A stretch of DNA of 64,000 bases from an uncultured Prevotella sp. (GTDB taxonomy: Bacteria > Bacteroidota > Bacteroidia > Bacteroidales > Bacteroidaceae), in the NCBI GenBank assembly GCA_937877685.1, contig CALFGU010000117.1:19017-83016 (forward strand), in the 5' to 3' direction. The position numbers were made by a program, and so were the translations under genes. Positions 56,825 to 64,000 of the stretch are shown piece after piece. The notes below the pieces were generated by a model. That model made no database searches. It saw nothing but the letters and a program-made list of their open reading frames with translations, and had not been told where the DNA came from. Each line of letters starts with the position of its first letter. Position 1 is the first letter of the stretch.

Positions 56825-56911
56825 GTGTGTGATTAGTTGAACCTTTTCTCTCTATTCACACAAACTTAATTTTCAATCTACAACACACTATTATTAAACT
56901 ATTGACTAAAC

Positions 56912-58258
56912 ATGAAGAAGAAAGAATATATTGTTTACAAACTCTCTGACGAGATGAAGAGTTGCATCAAAATTGATGCTGACTTATTTCAGAAACTTGA
57001 CGTAAAGCGTGGGTTGCGTAATGAAGATGGGACTGGGGTGTTAGTGGGACTCACGAATATTGGTAATGTTGTTGGTTATGAACGTACAACTGACGGATTG
57101 AAACCCATTGACGGTCAATTATATTACAGAGGTTATGAAATCCAGGACCTTGCTCATGCAATCATGAATGAGAAGCGTTTTGGTTTTGAAGAAATTGCCT
57201 ATCTCCTTCTTTCAGGAAAGTTGCCCGACCCTGAGGAACTTCATGACTTCCGAGCATTATTGATTGATAACATGCCCTTGGAGCAAAAGACCATCTTACA
57301 CATCATTGAGTTGGAAGGCAACAACATCATGAACATCCTTTCACGCAGTGTCTTGGAATTGTATACTTTCGATACCACTCCCGATGACACTTCGCGTGAC
57401 AACTTGATGCGTCAGAGTGTTGAACTTGTGTCGAAGTTCCCAACAATCATCGCTTATGCCTACAATATGTTGCGCCATAAGTCCTTGGGGCGTTCGCTTC
57501 ACATTCGTCATGCTCAAGCCAATTACTCTATAGCCGAAAACTTCCTTTACATGCTTAAGGGTAAAGGTTTCACCAATCTTGAAGCACGTACGCTTGACCT
57601 TTTGCTCATACTTCATGCTGAGCATGGAGGGGGTAATAACTCAACGTTTACGGTTCGTGTAACTTCTTCAACAGGAACGGATACGTATTCATCAATAGCA
57701 GCAGGGATTGGTTCTTTGAAAGGTCCCAAGCATGGTGGTGCCAACATTAAGGTAACCGATATGGTTGAACACTTGAAGAAGAATATCTGTAATTGGGAAG
57801 ATGAATTAGAAATCAAGCGTTATCTCACCCGCCTCCTTCGCAAGGAAGTTTATGACCGTGCAGGGCTTATTTACGGAATCGGTCATGCTGTATATACGCT
57901 GTCCGACCCCCGTGCACTTTTGCTTAAAGAAATGGCGCGTGAGTTAGCACATGAAAAGGGACGTGATCGCGAATTTGCTTTCCTCGAACGCCTTGAGCGC
58001 TTGGCCATTGAAACATTCTACGAGGTTCGTGGGGATAAGAAAAAGTTATGTGCAAATATTGACCTCTACTCAGGATTTGTTTATGACATGATTGGCATTC
58101 CTCAAGAAATTTATACGCCACTCTTCGCTATGGCTCGTATTGTTGGTTGGTGTGCACACCGCAATGAAGAATTAAACTTCGAAGGCAAACGAATCATTCG
58201 TCCTGCTTATCGCTGTGTGGTTGACGAAATGAGTTACGTTCCTCTTGAAAACAGATAA
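56912..58258 (+). CDS. gltA: Citrate synthase
   Basis: This 448-residue enzyme condenses acetyl-CoA and oxaloacetate. Conserved catalytic blocks are LHAEHGGGNNSTFTVRVTSS (active-site His in AEHGGG), GSLKGPKHGGAN and YGIGHAVYTLSDPRA. The N-terminal region includes GQLYYRGYEIQDLA. It is somewhat longer than E. coli GltA, and EHGGGNNS rather than EHEQNCST is typical of Bacteroidetes/Clostridia-type forms. It is last of the acn-icd-gltA set, followed by a hairpin terminator. Confidence 0.95.
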   Translation: MKKKEYIVYKLSDEMKSCIKIDADLFQKLDVKRGLRNEDGTGVLVGLTNIGNVVGYERTTDGLKPIDGQLYYRGYEIQDLAHAIMNEKRFGFEEIAYLLLSGKLPDPEELHDFRALLIDNMPLEQKTILHIIELEGNNIMNILSRSVLELYTFDTTPDDTSRDNLMRQSVELVSKFPTIIAYAYNMLRHKSLGRSLHIRHAQANYSIAENFLYMLKGKGFTNLEARTLDLLLILHAEHGGGNNSTFTVRVTSSTGTDTYSSIAAGIGSLKGPKHGGANIKVTDMVEHLKKNICNWEDELEIKRYLTRLLRKEVYDRAGLIYGIGHAVYTLSDPRALLLKEMARELAHEKGRDREFAFLERLERLAIETFYEVRGDKKKLCANIDLYSGFVYDMIGIPQEIYTPLFAMARIVGWCAHRNEELNFEGKRIIRPAYRCVVDEMSYVPLENR

Positions 58259-58270
58259 TTTAAAGAAGAT

Positions 58271-58310
58271 GACAAGTTGGTGTGGAGTAATACTTCATCA
58301 ACTTGTCTCT
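58271..58310 (+). terminator. Terminator after gltA
   Basis: The 9-bp stem GACAAGTTG (58271-58279) / CAACTTGTC (58299-58307), with further pairing inside the loop, is followed by TCTTATTC. It lies 13 bp past the stop. Confidence 0.6.
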
Positions 58311-58509
58311 TATTCTATAAATAGATTGGGTGCAGAGAATTAAGAACTGAGTATAACTGCCGTACTGATGAATTATTCTTCAAATTTAATTATGTACTGT
58401 GTTTAAAGAATCTAAGATTGTAAAAATTCTTAGTTATATTACAAAAACTCTTTAAGATATCCCCTTACCTCTTTCCCATTTCATTTTTTACCTTTAACCT
58501 TTTATAACT

Positions 58510-59856
58510 ATGCGTCATCAAGAGATTCTACAACGAATGGGCTTTACCGAATTAACTCACATGCAGAAAAGTATGTATGAAGAGGTGTTAAAGGGTAAAG
58601 ACACTGTGCTGCTTTCGCCTACGGGTAGCGGTAAAACAATGGCATTTCTACTGCCTATAATAACTAAGTTAGAAGCAACATCAACAAAAGATAATTTACA
58701 GATTCTTGTCATTGTCCCTTCTCGCGAACTAGCACAGCAGACTGACGACGTGTTCAAACGCATGAGGACTTCCTTTCGTTCGTTAGCGCTCCATGGTGGA
58801 CGCCCCACAATGGAGGAGCATCGCAAACTGAATGCCGTTAAACCTCATGTTGTGTTTACCACCCCAGGACGTCTTAATGACCATTTGATGAAGGAAAACA
58901 TTATCGGTGGTCTTGTCACAACGCTCATTATTGACGAGTTTGACAAATGCCTCGAACTCGGTTTTATGGTTGAGATGGAGGCCATCATGAAGCAATTAAA
59001 GTTTATCAAGCAGGTTGTCTTTACTTCCGCAACAGAGCTTCGTGACGAACAAACCGACGATTCCTTCCTCTTCAAAAGATGGCGAAGCGCTCAAACGCTT
59101 AATTTTATCACCTCCACCTCTGACGAAGGTCCGAAAAACTCCGTCACATGGCATGTCACACCCTCTCCCGAGAAAGACAAATTAAACACGCTTTCCCGCC
59201 TGCTCTCTCATCTTAAGGGGGTGCCCACCATTGTTTTTGTGGCACATCGTGAAAGCGCCGATCGCATCTACTCACATCTACACAATCTTAATTTCCATCT
59301 CTCGTGTTATCATGGAGGAATGGAGCAAGAGACCCGAGAGAGGTCCTTGTATAAGTTTCGAGCAGGAAGTACCAATATTTTGATTGCTACAGATTTAGCA
59401 GCTCGCGGACTTGATATTCCCGAAGTTGGAGCAGTTATTCATTACCATCTTCCCTCCGATGAAGAAACGCTCACGCATCGTTCAGGTCGAACTGCTCGTT
59501 GGACATCTAGCGGTAGCATTCATCTCATCCTCGGTCCTGAAGAAACCCTGCCACCATTTTATCCCTCTGCCTTTACTCCGCTTGATGTTGACGCAGTTCC
59601 CATTGCGCCCACACTCTCATCATGGACAACCCTTTACATCGGTCGAGGCAAGCGTGATAAACTCTCAAAAATGGACATCGTTGGTTTTCTTTGCAAAAAG
59701 GGAGGCGCCCTTGCCTCAGACATCGGTCGCATCGACGTCGCACCCAATTATGCCTACGTTGCCGTAAACCGAAGCGTCGTCACACCCGTCCTTCAGCGCA
59801 TCAAAAACGAAAAGATAAAAGGCATGAAAACGCTCATTGAGGAAATGAGAAAGTAA
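58510..59856 (+). CDS. DEAD/DEAH-box RNA helicase-like protein
   Basis: This 448-residue SF2 helicase has Walker A SPTGSGKTMAF, PSRELAQQ, TPGRLNDHL, motif II IIDEFDK (DEFD in place of DEAD) and motif III SAT. The C-terminal RecA domain has FVAHRESADRIY, ATDLAARGLDIPEV and HRSGRTAR. The tail has a small KxxxKMDIVGFLCKKGG segment, similar to a DbpA-type RNA-binding fold, so it may act on rRNA during ribosome assembly. The helicase call is firm; the precise role is inference. It stands alone. Confidence 0.92.
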   Translation: MRHQEILQRMGFTELTHMQKSMYEEVLKGKDTVLLSPTGSGKTMAFLLPIITKLEATSTKDNLQILVIVPSRELAQQTDDVFKRMRTSFRSLALHGGRPTMEEHRKLNAVKPHVVFTTPGRLNDHLMKENIIGGLVTTLIIDEFDKCLELGFMVEMEAIMKQLKFIKQVVFTSATELRDEQTDDSFLFKRWRSAQTLNFITSTSDEGPKNSVTWHVTPSPEKDKLNTLSRLLSHLKGVPTIVFVAHRESADRIYSHLHNLNFHLSCYHGGMEQETRERSLYKFRAGSTNILIATDLAARGLDIPEVGAVIHYHLPSDEETLTHRSGRTARWTSSGSIHLILGPEETLPPFYPSAFTPLDVDAVPIAPTLSSWTTLYIGRGKRDKLSKMDIVGFLCKKGGALASDIGRIDVAPNYAYVAVNRSVVTPVLQRIKNEKIKGMKTLIEEMRK

Positions 59857-59857
59857 C

Positions 59858-60010
59858 GTATTAACGGTGAAAGGTGAACGTGAAAGTTTAACGTTTAACG
59901 TTTAAAGACTATGCGGAGTGACAGCATTGCGCCAGCCTCTTCGTTAAAACGTTAATCGTTAATCTTTCCTCGTTCACCTTTCACTTTAACCGTTCACCGT
60001 TAATCGTTCC
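59858..60010. repeat. TTAACG-type inverted repeat element
   Basis: The core arms GTGAAAGGTGAACG (59867-59880) and CGTTCACCTTTCAC (59971-59984) are exact inverted complements. They are surrounded by repeated TTAACGTTTAA and CGTTAATCGTTAATC units and a central stem. Total length is about 150 bp. It lies between the helicase and the polysaccharide export gene. A related element is at 61791-61922. Confidence 0.65.
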
Positions 60011-60114
60011 CATCAAATATCTCACTGCAAACCCAACGTATGTGAAATATTATAATTAATTTTGCAACATATTACAGTTTTTTAATCCGCTTAAAGATAA
60101 AAAATATCAACGAA

Positions 60115-60906
60115 ATGAAAAAGATACCCCTTCTTCTCGCCATCGCCACACTCGTGTTTGCATCATGTAACACGAAGGAAAAGGTAGTTTATTTCCAAGA
60201 CCTTTCAGCAACAGAGGTCATCGCCACACAAAGTGTTGACTATCTCACCTTCCAACCTGGCGACCGCATGACCATCGTCGTCACAAGCAGTCTCACCCCC
60301 GACGCCGCCGTGAGTTTCAATCTCCCTATCGTCACCATGCAGGCAGGGTCAATCACTGGGCAAAATTACTCCAACCAAATGTCATATTATACGGTTGAGC
60401 CCAACGGCATGATCGACCTCCCAGGTATTGGGCAAGTCAAGGCTGAGGGCAAGACGCGTGCCGAGCTCACCGCAACGATTCAGGAAAAATTGCGCGCAGG
60501 CCTGCTTAACGACGCCATCGTCACCATCAACCCCGTAAATCATTACGTCACCGTGCTTGGCGAAGTTAAGACCCCCAACCGCTTTCTCCTCAATCGTGAC
60601 AACGTCACTCTCCTTGAAGTCATCGGCATGGCGGGCGACCTCACCATTCAGGGCGACCGTAGCAATGTCCTTGTGATGCGAACCGAAAACGGTCAAGTAA
60701 CTAACTATCACGTTGACCTCCGCTCAAAGAGCGTTATGGCATCACCCGTTTATTACCTCAAGCAAAATGATGTGGTCTATGTACAGCCCAATGAAGTCAA
60801 GAGCAACCAGTCAACTAACAATGGTAATAGCATCCGACAAATCTCAACATGGCTCTCGCTACTCTCATTTATCACAACAACTATAATTCTAATCAAGAAC
60901 TGGTAA
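60115..60906 (+). CDS. Polysaccharide export (Wza-like) lipoprotein
   Basis: This 263-residue protein has a lipoprotein signal (MKKIPLLLAIATLVFASC, lipobox FASC). A Poly_export domain follows (YLTFQPGDRMTIVVTSSL, then YYTVEPNGMIDLPGIGQV) with SLBB-like beta-grasp segments (VTVLGEVKTPNRFLL, VTLLEVIGMAGDL). A C-terminal hydrophobic segment (WLSLLSFITTTIILI) ends the protein. It should form part of the outer-membrane channel for capsule or exopolysaccharide. The usual partner, a Wzc-like chain-length kinase, is not next to it; a terminator follows immediately. Confidence 0.9.
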   Translation: MKKIPLLLAIATLVFASCNTKEKVVYFQDLSATEVIATQSVDYLTFQPGDRMTIVVTSSLTPDAAVSFNLPIVTMQAGSITGQNYSNQMSYYTVEPNGMIDLPGIGQVKAEGKTRAELTATIQEKLRAGLLNDAIVTINPVNHYVTVLGEVKTPNRFLLNRDNVTLLEVIGMAGDLTIQGDRSNVLVMRTENGQVTNYHVDLRSKSVMASPVYYLKQNDVVYVQPNEVKSNQSTNNGNSIRQISTWLSLLSFITTTIILIKNW

Positions 60907-60936
60907 TATTAGGTAACGTCCATTTATATTACTCCC

Positions 60937-60966
60937 AAAAGTGTGTTTTAAAACACACTTTTTATT
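60937..60966 (+). terminator. Terminator after the export lipoprotein gene
   Basis: A 26-nt perfect palindrome (60937-60962, AAAAGTGTGTTTT and complement) is followed by TTTATTTTT. It lies 31 bp past the stop. Confidence 0.75.
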
Positions 60967-60973
60967 TTTAAGT

Positions 60974-61155
60974 ATTGCTGTCCGGTAAAGTTTTTGAGAA
61001 GTAACGACCTGAAAGACCATTAAGCACCCGGCCCAGGGCGTTGCCCTGGACTAATGGCTTTATCCCCTTTCAGGGGAATAATGCAAACTGTGGGGTTTAT
61101 ACCATTCAAACAACTTTATGTACATAGAGTTAGAAGCGTTTACCGGACAGCAATA
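60974..61155. mobile_element. MITE-like element with 16-bp terminal inverted repeats
   Basis: ATTGCTGTCCGGTAAA (60974-60989) and its exact complement (61139-61154) bound about 182 bp with no gene. An identical 10-bp sequence, ATTTTTAAGT, flanks it on both sides (60964-60973 and 61156-61165) and looks like a target-site duplication. The interior has GC-rich dyads (CCCAGGGCG...GCCCTGG, and CCCCTTTCAGGGG). Inverted ends and a 10-bp duplication suggest mobilisation by an IS4-like transposase; no transposase is in the window. Confidence 0.75.
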
Positions 61156-61190
61156 ATTTTTAAGTGATTCTTTCTGATAAATCACCGAAA

Positions 61191-61246
61191 AAAGTAAAGT
61201 GAACCCCAAAAGCAAGATAAAAAACTTTTGGGGTTCACTTTACTTT
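61191..61246 (-). terminator. Perfect 22-bp hairpin downstream of the phosphodiesterase gene
   Basis: Arms 61191-61212 and 61225-61246 are exact complements (AAAGTAAAGTGAACCCCAAA...) with a 12-nt loop. On the minus strand it begins 24 bp past the stop of the YfcE-like gene and ends in TTTTTTCGG, fitting a terminator. Confidence 0.7.
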
Positions 61247-61270
61247 AGTTTCTAGGGAGTTTTGTGTTTC

Positions 61271-61783
61271 CTACGCTTTGACCAATTTAATTTTCCCGCC
61301 TTCATAAACAGCGAAGGAGGGAGGGTTGCCAGCTTTGGGGAAAGTGACGGAACCGACGTTGCAGATGATTTTACCTGCGGGCGACTTGTAGAGTTCCTTC
61401 ACGTGGGTGTGACCGTAGAAGAGGGCGTCGAAGTGGAGGTGTGCTGTGTTCTCAGGATTGTACTTGTGTCCGTGAGTGAGCAATAGGCGCTTGCCTTCAT
61501 CCACTACGATGGCATAGTCTGCCATGATGGGGAAGTGGAGGAGCATTTGGTCGACCTCGCTATCGCAATTTCCTCGGATGGCGATGATGCGGTTTGCCAG
61601 AGCATTGAGTTTTTCCGCAACGCTCTGAGGATTGTGCCCCTCGGGTATAGAATTACGGGGGCCGAAGTTGAGAAGGTCGCCAAGGAGGAGGAGCATGTCG
61701 CATTGCTCACGGTGGAAGTAGGCGATGACCTTGTCAAGGGCGGCTTCGGAACCGTGGATGTCGGAGACTATGAGGTATTTCAT
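61271..61783 (-). CDS. YfcE/MJ0936-type metallophosphoesterase
   Basis: This 170-residue single-domain phosphodiesterase has a dinuclear metal site visible as SDIHGS (Asp8, His10), LLGDLLNFGPR, IRGNCDSEVD, LTHGHKY and FYGHTHVKEL. These are all five conserved blocks of the calcineurin-like fold in the YfcE order. The natural substrate is unknown; E. coli YfcE hydrolyses artificial phosphodiesters. The length is normal. The downstream hairpin and an upstream repeat element separate it from its neighbours. Confidence 0.93.
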   Translation of the reverse strand: MKYLIVSDIHGSEAALDKVIAYFHREQCDMLLLLGDLLNFGPRNSIPEGHNPQSVAEKLNALANRIIAIRGNCDSEVDQMLLHFPIMADYAIVVDEGKRLLLTHGHKYNPENTAHLHFDALFYGHTHVKELYKSPAGKIICNVGSVTFPKAGNPPSFAVYEGGKIKLVKA

Positions 61784-61790
61784 GGGGAAC

Positions 61791-61922
61791 GGTTAACGTT
61801 TAAGGTTTAACGTTTAAGGTTTAACGTTTAAGAGTTTAGCGTTTAGGGTTTAATGATTAATAGTGCATCTTATGATTTTAGATAGAAGTCCGTTAAACGT
61901 TAAACCCTAAACGTTAAAAGTT
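61791..61922. repeat. TTTAACGTTTAAGG tandem and inverted repeat
   Basis: About five 14-bp units of GGTTTAACGTTTAA type run from 61791 to 61860. They are followed by an inverted block at 61890-61922. The arms CGTTTAGGGTTTAA (61840-61853) and TTAAACCCTAAACG (61900-61913) are exact complements. The element fills the gap between the phosphodiesterase and the S9 peptidase and resembles the one at 59858. Confidence 0.75.
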
Positions 61923-61933
61923 ATAACATACTG

Positions 61934-63091
61934 TTACTTCAGCTGTTCTACGAAGAAGTTTGAAATGCGTGTGAAGAGATGGTAACGTGTTTGTCCGCCA
62001 TTGATGAAGTGGTTGCGGTTGGTGTAAATCTGCATGTCAAACTGCTTGCCGTTTTGCACGTAAGCTTCAGCCACTTCAGTGCAGTTGCGGTAGTGGACGT
62101 TGTCATCAGCCGTGCCGTGAATGAGGAGGAGGTTGCCGTGGAGGTTGGCTGCGCGCTGGATGGGGTTGATGGCATAGCCTTCGGCATTTTCAGCGGGCGT
62201 GCGCATGTAACGTTCGGTATAAACGGTGTCGTAATATTTCCAGTTGGAGGGTGCGGCAACGGCTACACCTGCCTTGAAGACGGGGCGACCTTCGGACATG
62301 GCCATGAGGGTGTTGAATCCTCCGAAACTCCATCCCCAAATGGCGATGTTTTGAGCGTCGACATAGGGGAGCGAACCCAGGTAAATGGCGGTTTCAACTT
62401 GGTCGTGAGATTCGAGTTCGCCAAGGCGAAGGTAGGTGCATTTCTCAAATTCTGAACCGCGAGCGCCTGTGCCTCGACCGTCAACACACACGAAGATGAA
62501 ACCCTGTTGCGCCATGTAACTTTCGTAGAGTGCTCCGCCGTACATGCCTTGATTCCAAGAGTCGGTGACTTCCTGAGAACCCGGTCCTGAATACTGATAC
62601 ATTATGACGGGGTATTTCTTTGAAGCGTCGAAATCACGGGGTTTGACCATCCAACCATTGAGGTTTACGCCGTCGGCCGTTGTGAAGGTGAAGAATTCCA
62701 CCTTTCCGCTCAAGGCATTGACCTTTTGGCGGAGGTCGGCATTGTCGACGAGAGTGGTGAGCTTCTTGCCCGATTCATCGTAGAGGGTAGTGACGGGAGG
62801 AACGCCTGCTGCGGAATATACGTTCATGAAGTACTTGAAATTCTTAGAGAACGTTGCCGCATTGGTGCCTACAGCGGTGGAGAGCTTTGTGGTCTTTCCC
62901 TTCTTATCTGTAGCATAAACGGCGCGGCGCAAGGGACTTTCTTGGCATGAAGCGTAGTAACACTTGCCTGTGGTAGGGTTGTAACCGTAGAAGGCAGTGA
63001 CGTCGAAATTGCCACTGGTCACTTGGCGCATGAGTTGACCGTTGAGATTGTAGAGGTAGATGTGGCGGAAGTTGCTACGGTCAGAAACCAT
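61934..63091 (-). CDS. S9 dipeptidyl-peptidase IV-like peptidase, 5'-truncated
   Basis: About 385 residues of the C-terminal part are present. The complete alpha/beta hydrolase domain shows the nucleophile WGWSFGGFN, the acid GTADDNVHY and the histidine NRNHFINGG. Ahead of it is only the end of the beta-propeller (SDRSNFRHIYLYNLNGQL). A full DPP-IV is around 700 residues, so the first half and the real start are missing. Translation runs straight into foreign sequence at about 63088-63093. The ATG at 63091 is therefore not a true start; the gene is cut by a sequence junction. Confidence 0.9.
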   Translation of the reverse strand: MVSDRSNFRHIYLYNLNGQLMRQVTSGNFDVTAFYGYNPTTGKCYYASCQESPLRRAVYATDKKGKTTKLSTAVGTNAATFSKNFKYFMNVYSAAGVPPVTTLYDESGKKLTTLVDNADLRQKVNALSGKVEFFTFTTADGVNLNGWMVKPRDFDASKKYPVIMYQYSGPGSQEVTDSWNQGMYGGALYESYMAQQGFIFVCVDGRGTGARGSEFEKCTYLRLGELESHDQVETAIYLGSLPYVDAQNIAIWGWSFGGFNTLMAMSEGRPVFKAGVAVAAPSNWKYYDTVYTERYMRTPAENAEGYAINPIQRAANLHGNLLLIHGTADDNVHYRNCTEVAEAYVQNGKQFDMQIYTNRNHFINGGQTRYHLFTRISNFFVEQLK

Positions 63092-63504
63092 ATTTGGTAT
63101 CAGGACGTAATCCTGAAGTGCCTAACATGTGCCGTGAAGTGACTTTGTCTCACCAACAAGACTGGGTACGTGCTTGTAAGGAAGATCCTGCAACACGTGT
63201 GCCTTCAGCATCTGACTTTGCAGAAGCAGGTCCATTCAATGAAATGGTAGTAATGGGTGTGGTTGCTGTCCGCTTGCAGGGCTTGAACCAAATTTTGGAA
63301 TGGGACGGTGAAAAGATGGAATTCACCAATATCCCAGCTGATGCTACTGTACGTAGTGTCATCAAGGATGGTTTCAGCATCAAGGATGGTCACCCTACAT
63401 TCGAAAAGACCTTTACAGAACCGGTTAACGCACGCCAGTTTGCTGCTGAATTGATTAAGCACAACTATCGTGAAGGATGGGAACTTCCTGCTATGCCGGA
63501 ATAA
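63088..63504 (+). CDS. Gfo/Idh/MocA-family oxidoreductase, C-terminal fragment
   Basis: An open frame enters from the junction with PYLVSGRNPEVPNMCREV and SHQQDWVRACKEDPATRV, then GPFNEMVVMGVVAVRLQGLN, and ends at the TAA 63502-63504. This is the C-terminal substrate domain end of the Gfo/Idh/MocA oxidoreductases common in Bacteroides and Prevotella, which act on sugars or sugar derivatives with NAD(P). The Rossmann N-terminal domain is absent. No start codon or ribosome-binding site fits; the TTG at 63094 is not credible. Confidence 0.8.
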   Translation, partial: PYLVSGRNPEVPNMCREVTLSHQQDWVRACKEDPATRVPSASDFAEAGPFNEMVVMGVVAVRLQGLNQILEWDGEKMEFTNIPADATVRSVIKDGFSIKDGHPTFEKTFTEPVNARQFAAELIKHNYREGWELPAMPE

Positions 63505-63598
63505 TTAAATGTTAGTATAATTTTTTAAAAAGAATGTAAACTATACTTAAAAAAGAATAAAAATAAATTGTAATCTATAAAAAATTATTGGAGGAAAC

Positions 63599-64000
63599 GT
63601 GAAAACTATATATTATATTTTTATAATAATAATATTTTCTTTCTGTTTAATATGTTTTTCAACAAAAACAGAAAAAAATGAAGTGTTAGCAGCAAGTAAT
63701 AGCTATAATTCTAATTTGCAACTTATGGCTAGAGCAATAAATGGAGAAGCGAGAGGGGAAAGCTATGAAGGACAAGTTGCAGTAGGGGCGGTTATAATGA
63801 ACAGGGTAAAACATAGTGATTTTCCAAATACAATAGCTGGAGTAATTTACCAGCCAGGAGCATTTACTGCTGTTTCAGATGGTCAAATAAATGAACCGAT
63901 AACAGAAGGTTCAACAGTACTAAAAGCAGCACAAGATGCTTTAAATGGATGGGATCCCACAGAAGGGTGTATATATTATTTTAATCCAAATACTGCAACA
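63599..64000 (+). CDS. SleB-like cell wall hydrolase, cut by the window end
   Basis: A GGAGG box (63590-63594) is followed by a GTG start at 63599. The 134 codons read a signal-anchor (TIYYIFIIIIFSFCLICFS) and then LMARAINGEARGESYEGQ, VAVGAVIMNRVKHSDFPNTI, YQPGAFTAVSDGQI and GWDPTEGCIYYFNPNTA. The RxINGEARGE..GQVAVGAVI.NRV pattern is the hydrolase-2 (SleB/CwlJ) domain of spore-formers. Codon use is extremely AT-rich, and the GGAGG/GTG start is Gram-positive style. It does not fit the Bacteroidales host of the rest of the window. Confidence 0.88.
   Translation, partial: MKTIYYIFIIIIFSFCLICFSTKTEKNEVLAASNSYNSNLQLMARAINGEARGESYEGQVAVGAVIMNRVKHSDFPNTIAGVIYQPGAFTAVSDGQINEPITEGSTVLKAAQDALNGWDPTEGCIYYFNPNTAT

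Noticed and set aside
63599..64000. Horizontal transfer of a sporulation gene into Bacteroidales
   Set aside because: Two abrupt joins, headless neighbouring genes and a sudden shift in composition within 0.5 kb make assembly chimerism far more likely.

Overview
The window looks like a chromosomal stretch of a Bacteroidales bacterium, probably close to Prevotella. Reasons: many genes are preceded by the Bacteroidetes -7 promoter element TAnnTTTG; the sigma factor is the short Bacteroidetes RpoD/SigA type; and there are a GH92 mannosidase start, a DUF4924 protein, an OstA-like protein, a GT3-type glycogen synthase and a mitochondrial-type aconitase. The last ~0.9 kb does not belong. At about 63,090 the sequence switches to the end of an unrelated oxidoreductase gene, and after about 63,505 to a very AT-rich clostridial-looking SleB spore-cortex hydrolase gene. 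The scaffold is therefore probably chimeric there.

Layout. 1-13 kb is nearly all minus strand: a GH92 start, a membrane protein, a PqqD / S26-type peptidase / HPr-kinase-like trio, a sigma factor, a YigZ protein, a MaoC hydratase, asnS, an RluB-type pseudouridine synthase, purB and prfC. 13-17 kb holds rfbD, a DUF4924 gene and an S9 peptidase. 17.5-27 kb is plus strand: guaB, two parvulin-type periplasmic folding factors, an OstA/LptA-like protein, a beta-helix lipoprotein and dnaB. 27-28.2 kb is non-coding and made of inverted-repeat-bounded elements. 28.2-39 kb is a defence-type locus in the order hsdM, fic, hsdS, a large unrecognised protein with restriction-endonuclease-like and PIN-like features, a second fic, hsdR. 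Its base composition is strongly mosaic: GC-rich hsdM and hsdR, AT-rich inserts.

39-53 kb carries a decayed alpha-galactosidase, glycogen phosphorylase and synthase, nagB, a RidA-like protein, a decayed cytochrome c assembly gene, a RelA-type protein with a damaged HD site, nudC and a phosphohexomutase. 53-58 kb is the acn-icd-gltA cluster, the oxidative entry of the TCA cycle up to 2-oxoglutarate. 58-63 kb has a DEAD-box helicase, a polysaccharide export lipoprotein, a phosphodiesterase and a 5'-truncated S9 dipeptidyl peptidase.

The intergenic DNA is rich in structure. A family of AAGTCTC hairpins, with perfect stems of up to 22 bp, recurs at five or six places. A MITE-like element lies at 60,974-61,155, and TTAACGTTTAA-type repeats lie at 59.9 and 61.8 kb. 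The most promising candidate for something new is the restriction/Fic locus with the 770-residue putative double-nuclease protein. No tRNA, rRNA or CRISPR array was seen.
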